In this document: positions 34,009 through 41,205 of the stretch, piece after piece | Layout of the letters: every line of letters begins with the position of its first letter | How positions within the stretch are numbered: position 1 is the stretch's first letter | Origin: Arsenicibacter rosenii | GTDB taxonomy: Bacteria > Bacteroidota > Bacteroidia > Cytophagales > Spirosomataceae | Direction of reading: 5' to 3' | Assembly (NCBI RefSeq): GCF_001870735.1 | Contig: NZ_MORL01000009.1 | Coordinates: 124,001-188,000, forward strand | Length of the DNA: 64,000 nt | Translations under genes and position numbers: made by a program | Notes under the pieces: model-generated | The model's database searches: none | What the model saw: the letters and a program-made list of their open reading frames with translations, nothing else | Told to the model about the DNA's origin: nothing

Positions 34009-34740
34009 ATGAAAAAAAGGAAACCTTTTCAGGTCGTCTACGAAGACAATCACCTGCTGGTTGTGAACAAAGAGCCGGGTATTCTGGTGCAGGGAGACCG
34101 CACCGGCGATATTACTCTTACCGACCTCCTGAAAGATTACATTAAAGAGAAATACAACAAACCCGGCGAGGTATTTCTGCACCCTGTTCACCGGCTCGAC
34201 CGCCCCGTGAGCGGTCTGGTAGTGTTTGCGCGCACGTCGAAATCGCTGGAGCGCATGACCGAGCTTTTCCGGAAGCGGCAGATTCAGAAAACCTACTGGG
34301 CCGTTGTCCGGCAAAAGCCCCCGCAAAAGTCGGACAAACTGGTGAACTGGCTCGTAAAAGACGAAGCCAAAAACCAGGTAACGGTATACGACTACGAAGC
34401 ACCGAACTCGCAGAAAGCCGAGCTGAAGTACCGGCTCATGGGCCTGATCAACGAACACTATCTGCTGGAGGTTGAACCGATTACAGGCCGTCCGCATCAG
34501 ATCCGCTCGCAGTTGGCACACATGGGTTGCCCGATTCGCGGCGACATCAAATACGGATATGATCGTGTGGTAGCCGACAAGAAAATCTACCTGCATGCCC
34601 GCCGGTTGTATTTTATGCACCCAGTGAAGAAAGAGCCGCTGATCTGCAAAGCCGGTCTGCCGGCCGATCCGTTCTGGGAAGAATTCCTCGAACTCGATTC
34701 AGAAGACTACAAAGACAAAAACCTGGATTTCATTTATTAG
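34009..34740 (+). CDS. RluA-family pseudouridine synthase (second)
   Basis: A 243-residue synthase without an S4 domain. FQVVYEDNHLLVVNKEPGILV, the catalytic HPVHRLDRPVSGLVVFARTSKS (aspartate in HRLD), KTYWAVV and EPITGRPHQIRSQLAHMGCPI identify the family. The site on rRNA or tRNA is unknown; the RPVSG variant in place of the usual KxTSG separates it from the synthase at 27583. It ends 20 bases before a terminator and lies directly after panB. Confidence 0.92.
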   Translation: MKKRKPFQVVYEDNHLLVVNKEPGILVQGDRTGDITLTDLLKDYIKEKYNKPGEVFLHPVHRLDRPVSGLVVFARTSKSLERMTELFRKRQIQKTYWAVVRQKPPQKSDKLVNWLVKDEAKNQVTVYDYEAPNSQKAELKYRLMGLINEHYLLEVEPITGRPHQIRSQLAHMGCPIRGDIKYGYDRVVADKKIYLHARRLYFMHPVKKEPLICKAGLPADPFWEEFLELDSEDYKDKNLDFIY

Positions 34741-34759
34741 CAATCCCGGCCATTCTGAA

Positions 34760-34789
34760 GCCGATGCACGTTGTGTATCGGCTTTTTTT
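34760..34789 (+). terminator. Intrinsic terminator after the panB unit
   Basis: GCCGATGCAC (34760-34769) pairs with GTGTATCGGC (34773-34782) with one G-T wobble and a short loop, followed by TTTTTTT. Confidence 0.85.
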
Positions 34790-35002
34790 GTCGCAAATTA
34801 TATAAGCAGAAACTTTTTCAATCGTTTATAGGGGTCTTTTACGGCACGGTTGTCATAGCGCTATACAACCGGCATGGGGTCGTTTCTTTTTTCAGGCCAA
34901 TCAACCAGTTAAACCTTTTGGCCTGTTAACCTATCCAACCGACATGGAACGTTGCTCCGCCAATGCGACAAAACAAACAACAACACGAACGAATACAGCA
35001 GT

Positions 35003-35713
35003 ATGAAACGCGCTATTTTCCTTACTACCTGTCTGGCCATCCTGGCATCTTTTTCTGCCTGTACCTTCAACTACATCGACCGTGATCCGTACGAAGAGGT
35101 CATTCAAACCTATGCGCTGACTGGCTTTGACCAGCTCTCAATGGGCAGTGCTTTTAACATCACCGTCCGGCAGGGATCTGCTTACCGGATTGAGGTACGC
35201 GGTAGCCGCAACGACGTCAACGACCTGGATATATATACCCGCAACGGCAAGTTGTATGCCCGCTACCGGACAAACAGCAAGCAACGCTACACGACCTATT
35301 TCACCATTACCATGCCTACTATCAGCGGTGTTGATTTTTCGGGAGCCACCAAATCGAGCATCAGCGGTTTCGGCGGTTTGCGGAGTTTTGAAGCCATTCT
35401 GTCCGGCGCATCCCGTTCCGACATCGACCTTGACGCCAGCAGCGTCCGTGTTGATTTATCGGGCGCATCGGAAGCGACGTTGTTTGGTTCAGGCAGTGTA
35501 CTCGAAGGCGATTTATCAGGTGCCTCAAGCCTGTATGCGTTTGATTATCCGGTCAATGAAGCCATTCTGGATGTCTCGGGCGCAAGCCGTGCGCGGGTAG
35601 ATGTGGGGAAAAATCTCGATGTAAGTGCTTCCGGTGCCAGCAATGTGCGCTATCAGGGCAACCCGTCCGTTCGTCAGAACGTATCGGGTGGCAGTTCGGT
35701 GCAGCGGGATTGA
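35003..35713 (+). CDS. GIN-domain (DUF2807) lipoprotein
   Basis: A 236-residue protein with a lipoprotein signal (KRAIFLTTCLAILASFSAC), then a GIN domain (putative autotransporter adhesin head, DUF2807) built from repeating strands: FDQLSMGSAFNITVRQG, then a run of DFSGATKSSISGFG, ILSGASRSDIDLDASS, VDLSGASEATLFG, GDLSGASSLYAFD, LDVSGASRARVDVG and ASGASNVRYQG. The SGAS repeat every 16-22 residues indicates a parallel beta-helix. Such lipoproteins are abundant in Bacteroidota without firm function; surface or periplasmic attachment is likely. I chose the ATG at 35003 because it begins the signal peptide. The 260 bases before it hold the upstream terminator and nothing else I can name. Confidence 0.88.
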   Translation: MKRAIFLTTCLAILASFSACTFNYIDRDPYEEVIQTYALTGFDQLSMGSAFNITVRQGSAYRIEVRGSRNDVNDLDIYTRNGKLYARYRTNSKQRYTTYFTITMPTISGVDFSGATKSSISGFGGLRSFEAILSGASRSDIDLDASSVRVDLSGASEATLFGSGSVLEGDLSGASSLYAFDYPVNEAILDVSGASRARVDVGKNLDVSASGASNVRYQGNPSVRQNVSGGSSVQRD

Positions 35714-35721
35714 TCACATAC

Positions 35722-35765
35722 TACTGTACAGATGGTATAACCGGTTTTATACCATCTGTACAGTA
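35722..35765. terminator. Perfect 19-base inverted repeat, probable bidirectional terminator
   Basis: Arms at 35722-35740 and 35747-35765 (TACTGTACAGATGGTATAA and its complement) with a 6-base loop. It begins eight bases after the GIN-domain stop and ends exactly at the base before the stop codon of the convergent Uma2 gene. It has no flanking T run of the classic kind, so termination is inferred from position and strength of the stem. Confidence 0.7.
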
Positions 35766-36392
35766 TCAGGCGTGCGGTGATCCTTTTTTTGTCAGGTACT
35801 CCCCGACATTAAACATGATCCCGTTCATTACCTCAATATCTTTGTGCCAGTCTTTTACCTGCCAGTCGGCATCAGGGGTGGCAACCATTACTTTTTTGGC
35901 TTTAGTTGTAATCCAGATGACTTTTTCTACACCAAACCGCAACAGCTTTTCTGTCTTCTTAAAAACATAGGCATCATTGTCAATATCTTCCGGATCAGCA
36001 GCTATATCCACTTCAATCACAACCTTAGGCGGCACATTTGCATAGAACTCATCAATTGCCTCAACAGGTAATACCTTGTTATCAAATATCAGCACGTCAC
36101 CTGCCAGGTTCGTTCTTTTATCAAGATGTAAGCCCGTTTCGCTTGATAAAACAGTATATAGCTCTTCATCTAACTCTCTGAACAAAATCCGTTGGAAATA
36201 AGCAACAATAAAAGACTGTAATGCGCTTGAACCCATAATTTCAGAAAATCGCTTTGCCCCTGATAATACATCCCGATAGCCTTTGTAATGAATAGGCTTA
36301 CCGTCCAGAATCTCGTAGATCAGGTGTTCAGGTACTTTTTGTTTTGACTTCTTTACAGCTCCCCCTCTGTCCCGTTCGCGCGTCGCTATCAT
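35766..36392 (-). CDS. Uma2-family PD-(D/E)xK nuclease-like protein
   Basis: A 208-residue protein of the Uma2/DUF820 type. The pattern VPEHLIYEILDGKPIHYKGY at the start, then NLAGDVLIFDNK, PPKVVIEVDIAADPED and, after a lysine-rich helix, VIWITTKAKKVMVAT are the D...ExD...K core of restriction endonuclease-like folds. Uma2 proteins are numerous in Cyanobacteria and Bacteroidota; activity is unproven. The ATG at 36392 follows a strong promoter by 21 bases. It is divergent from the McrC-type gene at 36483, with only 90 bases between starts, so two nuclease-fold proteins share one control region. Confidence 0.82.
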   Translation of the reverse strand: MIATRERDRGGAVKKSKQKVPEHLIYEILDGKPIHYKGYRDVLSGAKRFSEIMGSSALQSFIVAYFQRILFRELDEELYTVLSSETGLHLDKRTNLAGDVLIFDNKVLPVEAIDEFYANVPPKVVIEVDIAADPEDIDNDAYVFKKTEKLLRFGVEKVIWITTKAKKVMVATPDADWQVKDWHKDIEVMNGIMFNVGEYLTKKGSPHA

Positions 36393-36413
36393 ATGCGTCC
36401 ATTATTTGTTAAC

Positions 36414-36444
36414 CAAATATAGGCAGATTCCGGACGAGAGACAA
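36414..36444 (-). promoter_or_regulatory. Promoter of the Uma2 gene, TTG-N20-TATATTTG
   Basis: On the minus strand TTG (36444-36442) and TATATTTG (36421-36414) are 20 bases apart, an excellent Bacteroidota promoter, ending 21 bases before the ATG at 36392. Confidence 0.65.
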
Positions 36445-36470
36445 CATCGGTGCTTGTGCCCAAACATCCG

Positions 36471-36478
36471 TACCTTTG
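36471..36478 (+). promoter_or_regulatory. Candidate -7 element of the McrC-type gene
   Basis: TACCTTTG lies only four bases before the ATG at 36483. The nearest upstream TTG (36454-36456) is 14 bases away, closer than usual. The transcript would be leaderless. Confidence 0.45.
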
Positions 36479-36482
36479 CGCC

Positions 36483-37772
36483 ATGCCGCTTCGCAAAACC
36501 ATTTCCGAATACGGGTGTATCCGCAATGCCGACGACTTCCCCGGCAACGCTGATTCGTTTTCGGAGGTTTTTCTGCCGGGGCCCACTTTCCGCCAACTGC
36601 GTGAGCTGGCCGGTCAGGACGATGCCGATACCATCCTCCAGCTGATCTGGCAAAAAGGCCGCGAAACACTCCGTGTCAAAAATTACGTCGGCCTGCTCGA
36701 AATCCCGCATGGTGTTCAGCTGGAAATCCTACCTAAAATAGCCCGACATCAGCCGGATGTAGCCCGCCGGTCGCTGCTCAGGATGCTGCGGCGGCTGGCC
36801 AACAGCCCGTTCAGAAGCATTTCAAACGCACATACCCGAAGCAGCCAGCTGCCACTGTGGGAGATTTTTATTACTGTGTTTCTGGATGAGGTAGAACGCC
36901 TCGTCAGTCAGGGCATTCAGCAGACATACCTGACCGTTGAGGGTAATGAACCGTTCTGGAAAGGCAAATTTCTGCCAGGCCAACACCTGCGCCAAAACCT
37001 GTCCCATGCCGAACGTATCGCCATCCGCTACGACAAACGGACGCCTGATACCCCGCCCAACCGGATCCTGAAAACGACCCTGAACCTGTTACGCCCACGC
37101 ACCGGCACGCTCCGGAATCAGGCCCGCATCCGGCAACTGCTACAGGCATTCGACGAGGTGTCGCTGTCGGAAAGCCTGACAGCAGACTGGCAGCTTGTTC
37201 AGACCAGCAGCCGGCAGGAGAGCCGCTATGCCACGGCACTGCGCTGGGCAGAGGCCCTGCTGCAACAGGAAGCCTACGGCGTTCGGGCAGGCACCGCCCT
37301 GTCGCTCGCGCTGCTGTTTCCGATGGACCGGATTTTTGAGCAGTACGTCACTCACGGCTTCCGGCATTATTGGCCATCGGGCAGCGTCAGCGCGCAGGAA
37401 GGCTCAATGCACCTGGTCGACACCCACGTAGGTACACCCAAATTTAAGCTCCGGCCCGACCTTGTGATCCGGCAAGGATTGCAAACGGTTATCCTCGATA
37501 CGAAATGGAAACAGGTGGATGGTGCCGACCGCAAAGGCAATTACGGCATCGACACCGGCGATCTCTATCAGTTGTATGCGTATGGCAAAAAATACAACGC
37601 CCGTGACCTGATCTTACTTTATCCCGCCAACACTACGTTTCAGGAACCGCTGGACGTGTTCGGTTATGACCCCGACACGCGCCTGCATGTGGTCCCGTTT
37701 GATGTCACCCAACCCCTCGCGCAGGAAGTAGAAAAGATACATGCCCTGACTTTGTCTTTCCAGACGAAGTGA
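36483..37772 (+). CDS. McrC-family restriction nuclease subunit, without McrB
   Basis: A 429-residue protein. The N-terminal part (RKTISEYGCIRNADDF and later NYVGLLEIPHGVQLEILPKIA) matches the McrC family, where this region contacts the McrB GTPase. The middle has RILKTTLNLLRPR, and the C-terminal nuclease core is intact: KLRPDLVIRQG followed by VILDTKWKQ (D...DxK of PD-(D/E)xK enzymes) and GDLYQLYAYGKKY. McrBC cuts methylated DNA in restriction and needs the McrB GTPase; no mcrB is in the window on either side. It may work alone, with a distant partner, or be a remnant. The ATG at 36483 is chosen by homology; the longer frame from 36450 overlaps the promoter. Confidence 0.85.
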   Translation: MPLRKTISEYGCIRNADDFPGNADSFSEVFLPGPTFRQLRELAGQDDADTILQLIWQKGRETLRVKNYVGLLEIPHGVQLEILPKIARHQPDVARRSLLRMLRRLANSPFRSISNAHTRSSQLPLWEIFITVFLDEVERLVSQGIQQTYLTVEGNEPFWKGKFLPGQHLRQNLSHAERIAIRYDKRTPDTPPNRILKTTLNLLRPRTGTLRNQARIRQLLQAFDEVSLSESLTADWQLVQTSSRQESRYATALRWAEALLQQEAYGVRAGTALSLALLFPMDRIFEQYVTHGFRHYWPSGSVSAQEGSMHLVDTHVGTPKFKLRPDLVIRQGLQTVILDTKWKQVDGADRKGNYGIDTGDLYQLYAYGKKYNARDLILLYPANTTFQEPLDVFGYDPDTRLHVVPFDVTQPLAQEVEKIHALTLSFQTK

Positions 37773-37786
37773 GTAATATACAGCCT

Positions 37787-37816
37787 CCGAAGCAACCGGA
37801 ACCGCTTCGGTCTTTT
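37787..37816 (+). terminator. Intrinsic terminator after the McrC-type gene
   Basis: CCGAAGC (37787-37793) pairs with GCTTCGG (37804-37810), followed by TCTTTT. It lies 14 bases after the stop and 20 bases before the GntP gene ATG. Confidence 0.65.
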
Positions 37817-37835
37817 CCGACAACCCACGTTACAC

Positions 37836-39170
37836 ATGCCTCTTCTCTTAACCCTCCTTGGCATTTTAGCCTTAGTGGTCCTGATTGCCTTTGTGCGCCT
37901 GGACACCTTTATTTCATTCGTTCTGGTTTCCCTGGCCATTGGTTTAGCCTCCGGTATGGAAGTAACAGCCGTTGGTAAATCCATTCAGACCGGCATCGGC
38001 GGCACCCTCGGCGACCTGGTCCTGATTATTGGCTTTGGGGCCATGCTTGGCCGGCTCGTGGCCGAAAGCGGAGCTGCCCGACGCATCACCGACGTTCTGA
38101 TTGGCTGGTTCGGCATTAAAAACATTCGCTGGGGACTGGCACTTGCCGGTTTCGTGATCGGTATTCCCTTGTTTTATAATGCCGGTTTTATCATCGTTGT
38201 CCCTTTGATTTTTACTATTGCCGCCTCTTCAAGACTGCCTTTACTGACGGTTGCGGTTCCGATGCTGTCGGCCTTATCGGTGGCACACGGGTACCTGCCG
38301 CCCCACCCCTCTCCGGCAGCCATTGCCGGGCAGCTGAATGCGGATATTGGGAAAACGCTGTTTTATGGGCTGATCGTTGCCATTCCGGCCATCGTTATTG
38401 CCGGACCCATTTTTGGCAAAACGCTCTCGAAATACAACCCGCATATTGATCGCAGCCTGTTCAATATCAAGGATGTGCCTACGACAGATTTGCCGGGCGC
38501 CGGTATCAGTTTCTTTGTAGCACTGTTACCCGTGGCCCTGCTGACGCTGCTCGGCCCGCTCAAAACCTATCTTAGTCATCAGGAACAATCGACCGGTATG
38601 GCCGCCCTGACCAGCCTCTTCAAGCTGCTGTCAGAGCCGTATGTCGGTATGCTGGTGTCAGTCCTGGTTGCCGTTTATTTTCTGGGCCTCCGCCGCGGAC
38701 AGTCGATGAAAGCGGTCATGAAAGACCTTGAAGAAGCCATTAAGGCGGCGTCGCCGATTTTGCTGGTTATTGCCGGTGCGGGTGCCCTGAAGCAGGTCTT
38801 CATGGACAGCGGTACCAGCAAGTATATCGGCAGTCTGCTGACCGATGCTGCCATTCCGCCCCTGTTGCTGGGCTGGGGTATGGCGGCCGTTATCCGCGTG
38901 TGTGTCGGCTCCGCTACGGTAGCCGGTCTGACCACGGTGGGCATTATTCTGCCGCTGTTACAGGCGCAGACCATTCAGCCGGAGCTGATGGTATTGGCCA
39001 TCGGATCGGGCAGCCTGATGTTTTCGCATATCAACGACGGCGGTTTCTGGCTGTTTAAAGAATACTTCAACCTGAGTATTAAAGAAACAATCAAAACCTG
39101 GTCAGTTATGGAAACTATCGTCTCCATTGTGGGTCTGATCGGCGTACTGATTCTGGATCTGTTTATATAA
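37836..39170 (+). CDS. GntP-family permease
   Basis: A 444-residue transporter with about eleven to thirteen membrane segments. GIGGTLGDLVLIIGFGAMLGRLVAESGAARRI at the N-terminus, GIPLFYNAGFIIVVPLIF, HGYLPPHPSP and near the end GSGSLMFSHINDGGFWLFKEYFNLS are the signature blocks of the gluconate:proton symporter family. Members take up gluconate, fructuronate or other organic acids, or glycerate; the substrate here is not clear. No sugar-acid kinase or dehydratase gene is adjacent, so the metabolic context is missing. It stands as a single gene. Confidence 0.92.
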   Translation: MPLLLTLLGILALVVLIAFVRLDTFISFVLVSLAIGLASGMEVTAVGKSIQTGIGGTLGDLVLIIGFGAMLGRLVAESGAARRITDVLIGWFGIKNIRWGLALAGFVIGIPLFYNAGFIIVVPLIFTIAASSRLPLLTVAVPMLSALSVAHGYLPPHPSPAAIAGQLNADIGKTLFYGLIVAIPAIVIAGPIFGKTLSKYNPHIDRSLFNIKDVPTTDLPGAGISFFVALLPVALLTLLGPLKTYLSHQEQSTGMAALTSLFKLLSEPYVGMLVSVLVAVYFLGLRRGQSMKAVMKDLEEAIKAASPILLVIAGAGALKQVFMDSGTSKYIGSLLTDAAIPPLLLGWGMAAVIRVCVGSATVAGLTTVGIILPLLQAQTIQPELMVLAIGSGSLMFSHINDGGFWLFKEYFNLSIKETIKTWSVMETIVSIVGLIGVLILDLFI

Positions 39171-39228
39171 AATTGATTTACAGGCGCGTATAGATCAGTC
39201 ATTTACTGGACTATGTAAACCAAACACG

Positions 39229-39266
39229 CTTCATCGGGTTACTTGTATACTACCAATCCGATGAAG
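39229..39266 (+). repeat. Inverted repeat just upstream of the DUF748-like gene
   Basis: CTTCATCGGGTT (39229-39240) and AATCCGATGAAG (39255-39266) pair over 12 bases with one G-T wobble and a 14-base loop. It ends four bases before the TTG start at 39271 and has no T run, so it may hide the start region in the transcript or be the end of the gntP transcript. Confidence 0.5.
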
Positions 39267-39270
39267 TACC

Positions 39271-40434
39271 TTGAAACGGTCTGTTAAAATCCTGCTTGTT
39301 GTGGCAGGGCTGCTGGTTGTGGCCCGTCTGCTGCTACCTTATATTGTCTTACGGTATGTCAACAACCTCCTGGCCGACATGGGGAGTTATACCGGTCATA
39401 TCGAAGATGTCGATATTTCGCTGATACAGGGGGCCTACCAGATTAAGGAACTCCGCATCCGGAAAATCAACGGTAAGCTTCAGGAGCCGTTTATCTACAT
39501 CCCGAAAAGTGATCTGTCGATTGAGTGGCCATCGTTGCTTAAGGGCAAGCTCGTGAGCGAAATCGAATGCTACAGCCCGCGCCTGAACTTTTCGTTCAGT
39601 ACCGACGAAGCAGAGCGGCAAACCGGGGCTGAAGTAGACTGGACACAGGTGGTGAAAGAACTGATGCCGATTCAGATCAACCGCGTTGCCGTAGCCGACG
39701 GGCAGGTAAAACTGCTCAAGCTCTTCAGCAAAGCCAACACGGATCTGTCGCTCGGTAATTTTCAGGGCGAAATCCGGAATATCCGCAACGTGGATGAAAA
39801 ACCGGGGCGTTTGCCATCGCCGATATGGGCCACCGGCGATGTGCCGGGCTGGGGCGGCACCATGCGTTTCGATGCCAACATGTACCTGCTGAAGCAAACA
39901 CCGGATTTTGACTACAACATGCGCTTCAACGATCTTCAGCTCACCGAACTGAATACCCTGGCGCGGGAATATGCGAAAATCGACTTTGAGCGGGGCACCA
40001 TCAGTGTTTTCAGCGAAATGGCCATGAACGATGGAAAGCTGAAAGGGTATCTCAAGCCACTGACGAAGAACATGCAGGTATTTAAGCTGAAAGAGCACGA
40101 TGACCGGACCATCGGCAGCTTTTTCCGCGAGCTACTGGCTGAAGGCGGCGCAGAAGTCCTCGAAAATCAACGCAAAGATCAGGTAGCGACTAAAATCCCG
40201 CTGCGGGGCGATGTCAGCGACGTCTCGGTTGACATCTGGACGACCATCTTCGGTGTCCTGCGCAATGCTTACATTGAAGCGTTTGAAAAGAAGTTCGACA
40301 ACGACGTCACATTTCAGGACGCCGTTCAGACGATAAAAGACGACTTCAAGGCGAAGCGCGAAGCCCGTAAGGCCGAACGCAAAGAAAAACGGGAAGCCCG
40401 CAAAAAAGCGCGGCAGGAGAAACGAAAGGATTGA
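39271..40434 (+). CDS. DUF748/AsmA-like envelope protein
   Basis: A 387-residue protein with an N-terminal membrane anchor (VKILLVVAGLLVVARLLLPYIVL) and a large beta-rich body with strand-turn repeats: IEDVDISLIQGAYQIKELRI, WPSLLKGKLVSEIECYSPRL, LMPIQINRVAVADGQVKL and FERGTISVFSEMAM. This layout matches DUF748 and AsmA-type proteins, which span the periplasm. The C-terminal 28 residues are almost all lysine, arginine, glutamate and alanine. The start is a TTG (39271); the ATG at 39261 is out of frame and stops at once. Translation from TTG would make sense only if the hairpin upstream is melted. Function is inferred from architecture alone. Confidence 0.75.
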   Translation: MKRSVKILLVVAGLLVVARLLLPYIVLRYVNNLLADMGSYTGHIEDVDISLIQGAYQIKELRIRKINGKLQEPFIYIPKSDLSIEWPSLLKGKLVSEIECYSPRLNFSFSTDEAERQTGAEVDWTQVVKELMPIQINRVAVADGQVKLLKLFSKANTDLSLGNFQGEIRNIRNVDEKPGRLPSPIWATGDVPGWGGTMRFDANMYLLKQTPDFDYNMRFNDLQLTELNTLAREYAKIDFERGTISVFSEMAMNDGKLKGYLKPLTKNMQVFKLKEHDDRTIGSFFRELLAEGGAEVLENQRKDQVATKIPLRGDVSDVSVDIWTTIFGVLRNAYIEAFEKKFDNDVTFQDAVQTIKDDFKAKREARKAERKEKREARKKARQEKRKD

Positions 40435-40510
40435 ATAGTGTTCATAACTAAGCAGAAACCTGTATTTTTGTAAACGTATCAGGTTTTGTATCACTTAGCG
40501 CTATAGAACA

Positions 40511-40624
40511 ATGTCTGCCATCCGTAACTTTTACACCAAATACAAGCCATATATATTCGTCGATGGCTGGTATTACATTTTTATTGTGATTTTCATCATC
40601 ATTTTGTTTGTTTTTTTCGACTGA
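40511..40624 (+). CDS. Small membrane peptide, 37 residues
   Basis: A short frame starting MSAIRNFYTKYKPYIFVDGW, followed by a strongly hydrophobic helix (YYIFIVIFIIILFVFF) that ends with aspartate and TGA. The aromatic and basic N-terminus with one helix is typical of small inner-membrane peptides. A TATTTTTG at 40463-40470 may be its -7 element. It lies between the DUF748-like gene and the metal-efflux block. No family is recognised; the hydrophobic helix is rich in ATT/TTT codons, so a chance reading frame cannot be excluded. Confidence 0.5.
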   Translation: MSAIRNFYTKYKPYIFVDGWYYIFIVIFIIILFVFFD

Positions 40625-40652
40625 TCCAGCACCTGGGAACCCCTTTATAGGT

Positions 40653-40660
40653 TACATTTG
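40653..40660 (+). promoter_or_regulatory. Candidate -7 element of the metal-efflux block
   Basis: TACATTTG, five bases before the ATG at 40666. No well-placed TTG is visible upstream. As with the kinase and McrC-type genes, the spacing predicts a nearly leaderless transcript. Confidence 0.45.
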
Positions 40661-40665
40661 TCAGT

Positions 40666-41079
40666 ATGAAACGGTTTCTCACCCTTTTTCTGGGTCTGTA
40701 CCTCTCTACCGTCAGCATTGTGCCGACGGCGGTGTGGGAAGAGTGTGTGAAACTGCCGCAGCTTTGGGAACATTACGAACTCCATCGGGCAGCCGCGCCT
40801 GACTTGTCGCTCATCGATTTTCTGAGCCTTCATTACGGAGCAGGCAGTGCCCGGCATCAAAACCAGCACGATCACTCACAGATTCCGTTCAAAGCCTCTC
40901 ATCATTGCCTCGGCCTGAACTGGCATATCGCCTTTGTACCGGTCAACCTGCTTCGCCCGTCGCTCATCGACCGGCTTGTGTTTATTCTGGCACAGCGTCC
41001 CAACTTTCACTACCACAGCCCGCTCCTGACCGAACGGACATTCTCGTTTTTCCATCCGCCTAAGCTGTTCGTCCGTTAG
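40666..41079 (+). CDS. Small exported histidine-rich protein before the RND pump
   Basis: A 137-residue protein with a signal peptide (KRFLTLFLGLYLSTVSIVPTA). The mature part contains several histidine clusters: EHYELHR, FLSLHYGAGSARHQNQHDHSQ, KASHHCLGLNWH and FHYHSP, plus two cysteines (EECVKL and HHCLG). This gives a likely transition-metal binding surface in the periplasm. Genes of this kind often precede CzcA-type pumps in Bacteroidota. It could be a metal chaperone or sensor; no family name is known to me. The CzcA-CzcC fusion starts 126 bases downstream. Confidence 0.72.
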   Translation: MKRFLTLFLGLYLSTVSIVPTAVWEECVKLPQLWEHYELHRAAAPDLSLIDFLSLHYGAGSARHQNQHDHSQIPFKASHHCLGLNWHIAFVPVNLLRPSLIDRLVFILAQRPNFHYHSPLLTERTFSFFHPPKLFVR

Positions 41080-41205
41080 GATGTATGGCGAATGATGGCT
41101 GACTGACGCACTCAACCCCGTTGAGCGATTCAGTACATCTGTGTATTCCCGGCATACGTCCTCCGCATTCCGAATACATAGTTTACCATCATTTTTTTAT
41201 TCTCC

